Below, piece after piece: positions 29,760-38,371 of a stretch of 64,000 bases of DNA. Under the pieces are notes generated by a model. The model had not been told where the DNA came from. It saw only the letters and a list, made by a program, of their open reading frames with translations, and made no database searches. Within the stretch, counting starts at the first letter, position 1. Each line of letters begins with the position of its first letter. Origin of the DNA: Actinomycetospora sp. NBRC 106375 (GTDB taxonomy: Bacteria > Actinomycetota > Actinomycetes > Mycobacteriales > Pseudonocardiaceae); the NCBI RefSeq assembly GCF_030269665.1, contig NZ_BSTS01000002.1, positions 310,001 to 374,000 on the forward strand, in the 5' to 3' direction. The position numbers were made by a program, and so were the translations under genes.

Positions 29760-31619
29760 CTACAGGGCGAGCGTCGGGCGGTAGCGCCGCATCCAGGCGT
29801 CCATCTGCAGCACCGACTCCATGCGCGCGCGGTCGGTGTCGATGCTCGGGCCGTCCTGCGGGGCGTCGATCGCGGCGCGCAGGGCGTCGAGGTCGACGAT
29901 CTCCCGGACGGGGGCGTCGCGGTCGGACACGAGGTCGGCGACCGACGCCCGCAGCGCCTTCTCGTAGCCCGGGTCCTGGGTGGACGGGTACGGGCTCTTG
30001 ACCCGGTCGACGATCGACGACGGCAGCACGTCCCGCGTCGCGGCGCGCAGCAGGCTCTTCTCCCGGCCGTCGAACGTCTTGAGCGCCCACGGCGTGTTGA
30101 AGACGTACTGCACGAGGCGGTGGTCGCAGAACGGCACGCGCACCTCGAGGCCGCTGGCCATGCTCATGCGGTCCTTGCGGTCGAGCAGGATCTGCACGAA
30201 CCGCGTCAGGTGCAGGTAGCAGACCTCGCGCATCCGCCGCTCCTGCGCGCTCACCCCGTCCACGTGCGGGACCTCGGCGAGCGCGTCCCGGTACGAGGCG
30301 TCGATGTAGCCGGCCAGGTCCAGCCTGTCCCGCAGCTCGGGCGCGAAGTGACCGGTGGAGTGGTCGAGCGGGCCCATCCGCGTCGCGGCCATCCACGGGA
30401 ACGTGTCGGCGTTCACCGCGTCGGCGTCGTGGAACCAGCGGTACCCGCCGAACACCTCGTCGGCCGACTCGCCCGAGAGCGCGACGGTCGACCGGCCGCG
30501 GATCGCCTTGAACAGCAAGTAGAGCGAGGTGTCCATGTCCCCGATCGACACGGGCACGTCGCGGGCCGCGAGCACCGCGGCTCGCGCGTCCGGGTCGGTG
30601 AGGTCCTCGTTGGAGAGCGTGATCGCCGTATGGTCGGCGGCCACGTACTCGGCGAGCTCACGGACGTAGGGCCCGTCCGGGGTGTCCCGCATCGGGTCGG
30701 CGGTGAACGCGTCCTCGTAGCCGACGAAGTCGACCGAGAACGACCGCACCGCGCCGGCGTCCTGCGCCCGCAGCTTCTCGGCGGCCAGCGCGGTGATCGC
30801 CGACGAGTCCAGGCCGCCCGACAGCAGGGAGCACAGCGGCACGTCCGAGATGAGCTGCCGGGAGACGATGTCGTCGAGCAGCTCCCGCACGTGGCCGACC
30901 GTGGTGTCCCGGTCGTCGGTGTGCTCGAGCGCCTCGAGCTGCCAGTAGCGGTGCACGTCGGCGCCCTCGCGCCGCACGCGGACGAACGAGCCGGGCCGCA
31001 CCTCGTGCATCCCCCGGTAGATGCCGTGCCCCGGCGTCTTGACGTGCGCGAGCAGCTCCCGCAGGCCGTCGAGGTCCAGCACGGCCTCGGCGCGGGGGTG
31101 GGCGAGGATCGCCTTCGGCTCGGACCCGAACAGCGCCCCGTCGGGCGTCGGGTACCAGTAGAGCGGCTTGACGCCCATGCGGTCGCGGACGAGGAACAGC
31201 TCCTCGCTGCGGTCGTCCCAGATCGCGAAGGCGAACATCCCGTTGAGGCGCTCGACGACGTCGGAGCCCCACTCGAGCCAGCCCACGAGCACGACCTCGG
31301 TGTCCGAGGCCGTCCGGAAGGCGTGGCCGCGGCCCTCGAGCTCGCGGCGCAGCTCCTGGAAGTTGTAGACCTCCCCGGAGAACACCAGGGTCAGCACGGT
31401 CTCGCCGTGGCGCTCGAGCGTCATCGGCTGGTGCCCACCCGGGACGTCGACGACGGCCAGGCGCCGGTGACCCAGTGCGGCGTGGGCGCGCCCGCTGTCC
31501 CCCGACAGCCACAGGCCCTCGTCGTCGGGCCCCCGGCAGGCCATCGTCTCGACCATCGGGCCGACCTCGGCGCGGTCCACGCCACGCGCCAGGTCCACGG
31601 CTCCCGCGATGCCACACAT
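29760..31619 (-). CDS. asnB: Asparagine synthase (glutamine-hydrolyzing)
   Basis: 619 residues. Converts aspartate, glutamine and ATP to asparagine. The class II glutaminase half starts with the catalytic Cys2 (MCGIAGAVDL) and contains RGPDDEGLW and HRRLAVVD; the synthetase half has the pyrophosphatase loop LLSGGLDSSAIT (Ser267 on). The ATG at 31619 is fixed by the need for Cys at position 2 and by AAGGAGGT seven bases upstream. Some actinobacterial AsnB relatives amidate cell-wall or secondary-metabolite substrates, so asparagine is the default, not proven, product. Confidence 0.92.
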   Translation of the reverse strand: MCGIAGAVDLARGVDRAEVGPMVETMACRGPDDEGLWLSGDSGRAHAALGHRRLAVVDVPGGHQPMTLERHGETVLTLVFSGEVYNFQELRRELEGRGHAFRTASDTEVVLVGWLEWGSDVVERLNGMFAFAIWDDRSEELFLVRDRMGVKPLYWYPTPDGALFGSEPKAILAHPRAEAVLDLDGLRELLAHVKTPGHGIYRGMHEVRPGSFVRVRREGADVHRYWQLEALEHTDDRDTTVGHVRELLDDIVSRQLISDVPLCSLLSGGLDSSAITALAAEKLRAQDAGAVRSFSVDFVGYEDAFTADPMRDTPDGPYVRELAEYVAADHTAITLSNEDLTDPDARAAVLAARDVPVSIGDMDTSLYLLFKAIRGRSTVALSGESADEVFGGYRWFHDADAVNADTFPWMAATRMGPLDHSTGHFAPELRDRLDLAGYIDASYRDALAEVPHVDGVSAQERRMREVCYLHLTRFVQILLDRKDRMSMASGLEVRVPFCDHRLVQYVFNTPWALKTFDGREKSLLRAATRDVLPSSIVDRVKSPYPSTQDPGYEKALRASVADLVSDRDAPVREIVDLDALRAAIDAPQDGPSIDTDRARMESVLQMDAWMRRYRPTLAL

Positions 31620-31661
31620 CGGCACGACCTCCTTGTCGTCGGTGACGGAGGAGGACTGCCC

Positions 31662-31692
31662 CGGTATTTAGCTTATGTAACTAACCCGTACG
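31662..31692 (-). promoter_or_regulatory. AT-rich promoter region of asnB
   Basis: The gap between the kinase gene and asnB contains TTAGTTACATAAGCTAAATA on the minus strand, far more AT-rich than its surroundings. TTAG and CTAA form a small dyad. The exact -10 (TAGTTA or TAAATA) cannot be fixed. Confidence 0.4.
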
Positions 31693-33177
31693 TCACAGCG
31701 GCTCGTCGGCCGTCTCGTCGACGGGCTCCTCCTCGCGCGCCGGGCCCTCGAGCGGCAGGCAGATCTCGAACGTCGTGCCGCCCGGACCGGTGTGCACCCG
31801 GATGTCGCCGTGGTGCTTCTTGACGACGATGCGCCAGGAGATGTCCAGGCCCAGACCCGTGCCCTCGCCGACGTCCTTCGTCGTGAAGAACGGCTCGAAG
31901 ATGCGCGGGCGCACGTCGTCGGGGATGCCGGGACCCGTGTCGCCGATCTCGACGATCGCGTGCGGACCGTCGCGGCGTGTGCGGATCGTCAGCGTGCCGG
32001 TGCCGTCGCCGTGGCCGTGCATGGCGCCGACCGCGTTGTCGATGATGTTGGTCCACACCTGGTTGAGCTCCGCGGCGTACGCCGGGATCTTCGGCAGGTC
32101 CGGGTCGAGCTCCTTGACCAGCTGGATGCCCTCGAGCTTGCGGTTCATCATCACCAGCGTCGACTTCAGCAGGTCCCGCAGGTCGACCTCCTGGAACGGC
32201 GCACGGTCGAGCTGGGAGTACTGGCGCGCGGCGCCGACGAGGTTCGAGATCCGGTTCGTCGCGTCGGTGATCTCGCCCATGAGCGTCTCGGTCTCGACGG
32301 CGTACGCGATCCAGCGCACCGCCGCCTCGATCGAGCCCTCGGGCACCGCGCGCTCGACCTTGTCCAGCCACTCGGCGTCGAGGCCCCCGGCCACCAGCAC
32401 CGGCGCGAGGTCCCAGGCGCCGCCGACGCCGCGGTCGTCGAGCCAGTCGCCGAGCTCGTCCTCGGCGTCGGACGCCTCGAGGGCCGAGAGGTCCGGCGCG
32501 GTCTCCGCCCGGTTGACCGCGTCCTCCTGCAGCTCCACGAGCTGCGCGACGGTCGGGCCGTCGAGCTTGCCGCAGGCGAGCAGGCCGAGCTTGTGCCGCA
32601 TCCCGGCGACGCGGCTGCGCAGCGACTCGGTGGCGCGCTGGGCGGCCGCCGCCGGGTTGTTCAGCTCGTGGGTCAGGCCCGCGGACAGCGACCCGAGGGC
32701 GAGCAGGCGCTCGCGCTCGCTCTGGATGGTCGACGTGCGGCGCATGCCGACGACGAGGCCCTCGAGCAGGTGGATCGGCAGCGGGAACCAGGTGCGCAGG
32801 GCGTCGGCCCACTCGGTGGCCGGCAGCGCGAGGAACGTCGCGTCCTTCGTGGCGCGCAGCGTGTGCATGTAGGTCTGGTCGACGCCCGGGATGTAGGCCT
32901 GCATCGAGCCGCCGTAGGCCCCGCGCTGGGACGTGCGGGTGGTCTCCACCTCGTCGCCGCGCATCGTCTGCGCCATCGCGACCTCGCCGGTGAGCAGCAC
33001 CCAGAAGCAGCTCGCCGGGTCGCCCTCGCGGCACACGGTCTCGCCGGCGGAGAACGCGACCCTGTCGCCGTGCTCGGCGAGCCAGTCCAGCTGGCCGTCG
33101 TCGAGCTTCTCGAACAGGAACAAGCCCCGCAGCTCCTCGCGGGAGAGCTTGTCGGACGTCTGCTCTGTGGTGGTCAT
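31693..33177 (-). CDS. Cyclic-nucleotide-binding-domain sensor histidine kinase
   Basis: 494 residues, no membrane segment. Residues 15-130 form a CRP-like cyclic-nucleotide-binding domain (FLFEKLDDGQLDWLAEHGDRVAFSAGETVCREGD, then FWVLLTGEVAM). A dimerisation helix with phospho-acceptor His170 follows (LGSLSAGLTHELNNPAAAA). The ATPase domain carries NQVWTNIIDNAVGAM, IGDTGPGIPDDV and FFTTKDVGEGTGLGLDI. A helical insertion of about 130 residues separates the H-box from the rest. The ATG overlaps the stop of the upstream receiver/TrxR-like gene (ATGA), so kinase and partner are coupled; that receiver is the likely target. The ligand is unknown. Confidence 0.9.
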   Translation of the reverse strand: MTTTEQTSDKLSREELRGLFLFEKLDDGQLDWLAEHGDRVAFSAGETVCREGDPASCFWVLLTGEVAMAQTMRGDEVETTRTSQRGAYGGSMQAYIPGVDQTYMHTLRATKDATFLALPATEWADALRTWFPLPIHLLEGLVVGMRRTSTIQSERERLLALGSLSAGLTHELNNPAAAAQRATESLRSRVAGMRHKLGLLACGKLDGPTVAQLVELQEDAVNRAETAPDLSALEASDAEDELGDWLDDRGVGGAWDLAPVLVAGGLDAEWLDKVERAVPEGSIEAAVRWIAYAVETETLMGEITDATNRISNLVGAARQYSQLDRAPFQEVDLRDLLKSTLVMMNRKLEGIQLVKELDPDLPKIPAYAAELNQVWTNIIDNAVGAMHGHGDGTGTLTIRTRRDGPHAIVEIGDTGPGIPDDVRPRIFEPFFTTKDVGEGTGLGLDISWRIVVKKHHGDIRVHTGPGGTTFEICLPLEGPAREEEPVDETADEPL

Positions 33178-34838
33178 CGGTTCTCCAGCCATCGGTGCAC
33201 CAGACTCACCGCCATCGCGCCCTCACCGACGGCGGACGCGACGCGCTTGACCGAATCGGCCCGGACGTCGCCGACGGCGAACACCCCGGGCACGGAGGTC
33301 TCCAGGTGGAACGGATCCCGGTCCGGTTCCCATCCCGCGGGACGGCGGGATTCCTGACCGGCGGGCAGATCGGGGCCCGTGAGGACGAAGCCGCGGCCGT
33401 CGCGGGCCACGACGCCCTCGAGCCAGTCGGTGCGCGGGGCGGCGCCGATGAAGACGAAGAGCCAGGAGGCCTCGACCGTCTCCTCGGCGCCGCTGTTCCT
33501 GTCACGCAGCGTCAGCTTCTCGAGGTGGTCCGTGCCGTCGGCGCCGACGACCTCGGTACAGGTGCGGACCTCGATGCGCGGGTTCGCCTCGATCTGCTCG
33601 ATCAGGTAGTGCGACATCGACGCCTGCAGCGACGGGCCGCGCACGAGCATCACGACCCGGCGGGCGTGCCGGGAGAAGTTCATCGCCGCCTGCCCGGCGG
33701 AGTTCGCCCCGCCGACGACGTAGACGTCCTGGGACGCGCACGAGGCGGCCTCGGTGGCCGCGGCGCCGTAGAAGACGCCTTGGCCCGTGTGCTGCTCGAG
33801 CCCGGGCGAGTCGAGCATCCGGTAGGAGACCCCGGTGGCCAGGACGACGGCGTGCGCCGTGATCTCCGACCCGTCGTCGAAGCGGACGACCCGCGCCCGC
33901 CCCTTCGGCTCGAGCGCCGTCACGGTGCGGGTGGTGATGACCTCGGTGCCGAACTTCTCGGCCTGCAGCCGCGCGCGGGTGGTGAGCTGGTCGCCGGAGA
34001 CGCCGTTCGGGAAGCCAAGGTAGTTCTCGATCCGGCTGGACGTCCCCGCCTGCCCGCCGGTCGCGCGCGACTCGACCAGCACGGTGCGCAGGCCCTCGGA
34101 GCCGCCGTAGACGCTCGCGCCCAGGCCGCCGGGACCGCCGCCGACCACGACGAGGTCGTACACCGCCTCCGACGCCGTGGTGGCCAGCCCCGCGGCCTCG
34201 ACCACCTCGGCGTCGGTGGGCTCCACGAGCGCGCCGCCGTCCTCGGTGATCACCACCGGGAGCTTCTCGGGATCGGCGCCCGCGGCCTCGAGCAGCCGCG
34301 CGCCCTCCGGCTCGTCGGCGCGGTAGAAGTCGTAGGAGAGCTGGTTGCGCGCCGCGAGGTCGCGCAGCTCGTAGGACCGCGCCGACCAGCGGTGCCCCAC
34401 GATGCGGATCGGCGCCGACGGCCGGTCGGGGGTCTCGCGCCAGGCGGCGAGCAGGCTGTCGACGACCGGGTAGAGCTTCTCCTCGGGGGGATCCCACGGC
34501 TTGAGCAGGTAGTGGTCGAGGTCGACGACGTTGATCGCGGTGATCGCGGCGTCGGTGTCGGCGTAGGCGGTCAGCAGCACGCGGCGCGCCCGCGGGAACA
34601 GGTCCATGGCCTGCTCGAGGAACTCCACGCCGGTCATCCGCGGCATGCGCTGGTCGGCGAGGATCACCGCCACCTGCTCGCCGCGCAGGGCGATCTCGCG
34701 GAGGGCGTCGAGGGCGGCGGGCCCGGACTCCGCCCGGACGATGCGGTGGTTCTCGCCGTACTCGCGGCGCAGGTCGCGGGCGACGGCGCGGGACACCCCG
34801 GGGTCGTCGTCCACGGTCAGGATCACCGGTCGGGTCAC
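33174..34838 (-). CDS. Response-regulator / thioredoxin-reductase-like fusion lacking redox cysteines
   Basis: 554 residues in three parts. (1) A receiver domain (1-125) with phospho-acceptor Asp62 in VILADQRMPRMTG and Lys113 in LLKPWD. (2) A glutaredoxin/thioredoxin-like domain (about 143-218; IRIVGHRWSARSYELRDLAARN) in which no CxxC is present. (3) A TrxR-type FAD/NADPH domain (about 226-550; DLVVVGGGPGGLGASVYGGSEG, VYVVGGANSAGQAAM, GVFAVGDVR). The usual CATC of thioredoxin reductase is AASCAS here, leaving the single Cys367. It therefore cannot use the normal dithiol relay. Its partner is the CNB kinase. A TACGCT box seven bases before the GTG suggests a leaderless transcript. Confidence 0.9.
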   Translation of the reverse strand: MTRPVILTVDDDPGVSRAVARDLRREYGENHRIVRAESGPAALDALREIALRGEQVAVILADQRMPRMTGVEFLEQAMDLFPRARRVLLTAYADTDAAITAINVVDLDHYLLKPWDPPEEKLYPVVDSLLAAWRETPDRPSAPIRIVGHRWSARSYELRDLAARNQLSYDFYRADEPEGARLLEAAGADPEKLPVVITEDGGALVEPTDAEVVEAAGLATTASEAVYDLVVVGGGPGGLGASVYGGSEGLRTVLVESRATGGQAGTSSRIENYLGFPNGVSGDQLTTRARLQAEKFGTEVITTRTVTALEPKGRARVVRFDDGSEITAHAVVLATGVSYRMLDSPGLEQHTGQGVFYGAAATEAASCASQDVYVVGGANSAGQAAMNFSRHARRVVMLVRGPSLQASMSHYLIEQIEANPRIEVRTCTEVVGADGTDHLEKLTLRDRNSGAEETVEASWLFVFIGAAPRTDWLEGVVARDGRGFVLTGPDLPAGQESRRPAGWEPDRDPFHLETSVPGVFAVGDVRADSVKRVASAVGEGAMAVSLVHRWLENR

Positions 34839-34845
34839 GGTGACG

Positions 34846-34851
34846 AGCGTA
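34846..34851 (-). promoter_or_regulatory. -10 element of the receiver/TrxR-like operon (leaderless)
   Basis: TACGCT on the minus strand, seven bases before the GTG at 34838. Confidence 0.5.
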
Positions 34852-34865
34852 GGCCCTCGCGGCCG

Positions 34866-34885
34866 CTTCTCGATCGATCGAGAAG
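34866..34885. promoter_or_regulatory. 20-bp perfect palindrome upstream of the signalling operon
   Basis: CTTCTCGATCGATCGAGAAG reads the same on both strands. It lies 28 bp upstream of the receiver/TrxR-like start, around the expected -35, and 21 bp past the stop of the upstream gene. It could be an operator or a terminator hairpin; the lack of a loop favours an operator. Confidence 0.6.
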
Positions 34886-34905
34886 GTCACTCCGCCGACG
34901 GCGAA

Positions 34906-35799
34906 CTAGTCGCTCGACCCCGTGCTCGACCCAGTGTCGTCGCCCGTGCTCGCGGAGTCACCGGTGTCCCACCAGGAGGAGTCGCCGGAGCTCCCGTCGC
35001 CGCCGCTCGTCAGCGGTGTCTCGCGCGCGGCACGGATCTTCGCGTCGAGCTCGGCGACCACCCAGACGACGAACGCGGCGGCCGCGGGCGAGAGCCGCTC
35101 GGGCACCCGGGCGCGCGGGAGGACGCGACCCCGGCGGGCCCGGCCGACCGTGACGAGCCAGGCCTCCCCGTCGTCGTCGACCAGCGTCCGTCGCGGCACC
35201 GGCATCGTCCCGCGGACCTCGCAGCGCAGCCGGATCCCCTCGACCGCGATCTCCCACTGCCGACGCCCGGCCGGACCCGACCGGCGTGCCACGAACACCG
35301 GCCCGTCCGCGGTGCTCGCCGTCATCTGCCTGGCGCGGGCGCGCAGGCGCAGGCGGCGCTCCCCGTCGTCGAGCCAGGACGACGGGCCGCCGGGGTCCTG
35401 GCGGTGCCGGATCGACACCGCGGCGGGGGCGTGGTCGACGTCGACGACGTAGCGGACGCCTTCGTCGACGACGGCACGGGCGACCACCGACTGGCCCACG
35501 CCGTAGACCCGGACGTCGTCGCGCACCCGGCGGCGCACGGCCGAGACGACCTGGTGGACCAGGCCCCAGAGCAGGAACGGGACCGCGAGGACCACCACCG
35601 TGAGCACGGTGACCGCGCCGTCGTCGGCGATGCCGGGTCCGGGCGACCGGTCCAGGCCGACCGCGATCGCCCCGGCGGCCCCTGCGAGGGCGAGGGCACC
35701 CGCCCACCAGAGGTAGCGGTGATGCCCCAGCCGGCGGGGCGACCACGCGGGCGCGGGGCCGCCGTGGGCGGGTCGCGTCGCGTCGAGGGTGGCGGTCAC
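34906..35799 (-). CDS. Hypothetical two-helix membrane protein
   Basis: 297 residues. Two N-terminal membrane helices (about 29-48 and 62-84) are followed by a cytosolic Arg-rich region (85-255) with strand-like stretches (VVDEGVRYVVDVDHAPAAVSIRH, GPVFVARRSGPAGRRQWEIAVEGIRLRCEV). A Ser/Asp/Gly/Thr tail ends it. I do not recognise the family. The GTG start has GGAG four bases upstream, and the AT-rich CGTAACTATC before it is a probable -10. It is upstream of the signalling operon on the same strand but separated by the 20-bp palindrome. Confidence 0.6.
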   Translation of the reverse strand: MTATLDATRPAHGGPAPAWSPRRLGHHRYLWWAGALALAGAAGAIAVGLDRSPGPGIADDGAVTVLTVVVLAVPFLLWGLVHQVVSAVRRRVRDDVRVYGVGQSVVARAVVDEGVRYVVDVDHAPAAVSIRHRQDPGGPSSWLDDGERRLRLRARARQMTASTADGPVFVARRSGPAGRRQWEIAVEGIRLRCEVRGTMPVPRRTLVDDDGEAWLVTVGRARRGRVLPRARVPERLSPAAAAFVVWVVAELDAKIRAARETPLTSGGDGSSGDSSWWDTGDSASTGDDTGSSTGSSD

Positions 35800-35986
35800 G
35801 GCTCCAGCTTGATAGTTACGGAGAGAAACGACAACCCGGACGACTAGCCCATCGAGGTGACAGGCGTCGTTGTCAGCGGTGGCCCACCGCTGCCACTTCG
35901 TGTCCGTAGCGCCACACGCTCGCCCCGACCCCGGTCACCCGGCGCCACGTTGTCCCGAACCGTCCCCCCGACCGGTGCCGGCGCCC

Positions 35987-35992
35987 TACCAT
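35987..35992 (+). promoter_or_regulatory. -10 element of the mycosin-like gene (leaderless)
   Basis: TACCAT lies six bases before the GTG at 35999, which decides between that start and in-frame codons further upstream. Confidence 0.5.
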
Positions 35993-35998
35993 CCGCGC

Positions 35999-37429
35999 GT
36001 GGGGGCGATCCGCGGGCGACGGACCGGTCGCGCCGTGCTCGCCGGCCTCGCCGGCCTCGCCGCCGCCCTCGCGCTCGCGCTGGGCCCCGGGGTCGCGGCC
36101 GCCGCGCCGTCGCCCACGCTCCCCGCCGACGCCCCGGCGCCGCCCGCGCCGGACCCCGCGGCGCTGGCGCGCCTCGATCCCGAACCGCGCCCGCTCCCCG
36201 GGGTCCGGTCCCGCGTCCCCTGCGTGACGTCGGCCGGTCCCGGCGGCGCGGTGATCGCCGGGGCGCCGTGGGCGCAGCAGCGCCTGCGGTTCACCGACGC
36301 GTGGCGCTTCACCCGCGGCGCGGGCCAGACGGTCGCCGTGATCGACACCGGCGTGTCCCGCCACCCGCGGCTCGCCGGCCGCCTGGTCGACGGCGGCGAC
36401 TTCGTGGCCTCCGAGGGCGGGCTCCGGGACTGCGACGGCCACGGGACCCTCGTCGCCGGCATCATCGCCGCCGCTCCCGACCCGGCCACCGGGTTCGTCG
36501 GCGTCGCCCCCGACGCGCGGGTCCTCGCGATCCGGCAGTCGAGCGCGACCGTGACCACCACCGCACCCGACGGGTCGACGATCACCGGCGGCGGCAACGT
36601 CGACAGCCTCGCCGAGGCGGTGCTGCGCGCGACGCGGCTCGGCGCCTCGGTGATCAACATCTCGGAGGCCGCCTGCGTCGGGGCGGCGGACGCCGGGGTC
36701 GCGCTCGCCCCGCTGCGCGCGGCCGTGCGGGCGGCGGTCGACGCGGACGTCGTGGTCGTGGCCGCGGCCGGCAACGCCGGGTCGGGCGCCTGCGCGCAGG
36801 GCGCCGACGGGCAGAGCGCCGGGCAGGTCGTGGCGCCGGCCTGGTTCGGCGACGACGTGCTGTCGGTGGGCTACACCCGCCGCGACGGGTTCCCCGCCCC
36901 GCAGAGCCTGCGCGGGCCGTGGGTGTCGCTGTCGGCGCCCGGTTCGGAGATCGTCTCGCTGGACCCCACCGGGCCCGGGGTGATCGACCGGATCGCCCCC
37001 GTCGGCGTGGGGCGCACGATCCCGATCGAGGGCACGAGCTTCGCGGCGCCCTACGTCAGCGGCGTCGTCGCGCTGGTCCGCGCGCGCTACCCCGGCCTCG
37101 ACGCCCGCCAGGTGATGGCACGCGTGACCGCGTCGGCGGACCGCCCGGGCGGCGCGTCCACCGCCGTCGGCGCCCACGACGACGCGGTCGGGGCGGGCAC
37201 CGTCGACCCCGTCTCGGCCGTCGCCGCCGTGCGCCCGGACGAGTTCACGGGCTCCGGCCCGGCCGCCGTGTCGCCCGCCGGGGCGGGTCGGGTCGACCTG
37301 AGCGACGGCCGGGATGCACACTCCGGATCGCGCACCGTGGCGCTGGTCGGGTCGGCAGCAGCGATGGCGCTGGTGGGCGGAGCCGGCCTGATCGTCCTCG
37401 TCGCGCGACGGGCACGCCGGTCGCGCTGA
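35999..37429 (+). CDS. Mycosin-like S8 serine protease (type VII secretion type)
   Basis: 476 residues. A secreted subtilisin anchored by a C-terminal helix. A signal peptide (AVLAGLAGLAAALALALGPGVAAAA) precedes the Pro-rich propeptide-like region; the triad is Asp116 (VAVIDTGV), His148 (DCDGHGTLVAG) and Ser347 (IEGTSFAAPYVSG), with Asn259 in the oxyanion site. Paired cysteines (75, 145, 226, 265) match the disulfides of MycP proteases. The last part is a membrane helix (VALVGSAAAMALVGGAGLIVLVARRARR). MycP proteins stabilise ESX secretion machines, yet no other esx or ecc gene is in the window. Confidence 0.88.
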   Translation: MGAIRGRRTGRAVLAGLAGLAAALALALGPGVAAAAPSPTLPADAPAPPAPDPAALARLDPEPRPLPGVRSRVPCVTSAGPGGAVIAGAPWAQQRLRFTDAWRFTRGAGQTVAVIDTGVSRHPRLAGRLVDGGDFVASEGGLRDCDGHGTLVAGIIAAAPDPATGFVGVAPDARVLAIRQSSATVTTTAPDGSTITGGGNVDSLAEAVLRATRLGASVINISEAACVGAADAGVALAPLRAAVRAAVDADVVVVAAAGNAGSGACAQGADGQSAGQVVAPAWFGDDVLSVGYTRRDGFPAPQSLRGPWVSLSAPGSEIVSLDPTGPGVIDRIAPVGVGRTIPIEGTSFAAPYVSGVVALVRARYPGLDARQVMARVTASADRPGGASTAVGAHDDAVGAGTVDPVSAVAAVRPDEFTGSGPAAVSPAGAGRVDLSDGRDAHSGSRTVALVGSAAAMALVGGAGLIVLVARRARRSR

Positions 37430-37500
37430 GGCGGCCGGGGTGGCCCGGCGTCGTCGTAGTCCCTCCCGCCGCCCGCGGCGCCCGACCCCGAGGAGCCCGC

Positions 37501-38358
37501 GTGCGCATCACCCTCGCCCAGACCGACGCCGCCCTCGGCGACCTCGACGGCAACCTCAAGCGCGCCGAGCGGGTCGTCGCCGAGGCCGTCGAGAACGAGT
37601 CCGACCTCGTCGTGTTCCCGGAGCTGTCCCTGTCCGGCTACCAGATCGGCGAGGTGCCCCAGGACCTCTCGCTGTCCCCGGACGACCCACGCCTGCTGAA
37701 GATCTCGGAGCGGGCGGGCGACGCCGGGGTCCTGCTCGGCTTCCCCGAAGCGGGCGGCCACGGCCTGCACACTTACAACAGCGCGGGCTACTACGAGGGC
37801 GGGCGCCTGGTCCACACCCACCGCAAGCTCTACCTGCCGACGTACTCGACGTTCGAGGAGCGCAAGCACTTCCTGCCCGGGCAGCACTCGCGCGCCTACG
37901 GCGTGCGCGGCGGGCGCCACCGCGCGGCCACGCTGATCTGCAACGACGCCTGGCAGCCCCAGGTCGCCTTCCTGTCCACCCAGGACGGCGCGCACCTGCT
38001 GCTCGTGCCCGCGAACTCGGCCCAGTCGATGTCGCCCGAGCGCTACGACTCCAAGGAGTACTGGCGCAACATCACCACGTTCTACGGCCGCATCTACCAG
38101 CTGTTCGTGGTGTTCGTGAACCGCGTCGGCGTCGAGGGCGGGCTGACCTTCTGGGGCGGCAGCCACATCGTCGACCCGTGGGGCGAGGTCGTCGGCGAGT
38201 GCGGCGAGGGCCCCGAGGCCGAGGAGACCTGCACGGTCGACATCGACCTCGCCGACGTCCGCCGGCGGCGCCGGGACATCCCGCTGGTCCGCGAGGCCCG
38301 GCTGGGCCTGCTGCGCCGCGAGATCGACCGCCTCCTCGACGAGGGCGGCGACCTCTAG
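37501..38358 (+). CDS. Nitrilase-superfamily carbon-nitrogen hydrolase
   Basis: 285 residues. The Glu-Lys-Cys triad is Glu41 (VVFPELSLSGYQIG), Lys109 (HRKLYLPTYSTFEE) and Cys147 (LICNDAWQPQVAF). The family hydrolyses C-N bonds of amides or nitriles; this branch resembles the stand-alone glutaminase-like members related to NAD synthetase. The substrate is unknown. GAGGAG precedes the GTG start, and the gene ends 13 bp from the stop of the convergent GIDE-type gene. Confidence 0.9.
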   Translation: MRITLAQTDAALGDLDGNLKRAERVVAEAVENESDLVVFPELSLSGYQIGEVPQDLSLSPDDPRLLKISERAGDAGVLLGFPEAGGHGLHTYNSAGYYEGGRLVHTHRKLYLPTYSTFEERKHFLPGQHSRAYGVRGGRHRAATLICNDAWQPQVAFLSTQDGAHLLLVPANSAQSMSPERYDSKEYWRNITTFYGRIYQLFVVFVNRVGVEGGLTFWGGSHIVDPWGEVVGECGEGPEAEETCTVDIDLADVRRRRRDIPLVREARLGLLRREIDRLLDEGGDL

Positions 38359-38371
38359 ATCGGCCCGGCTC

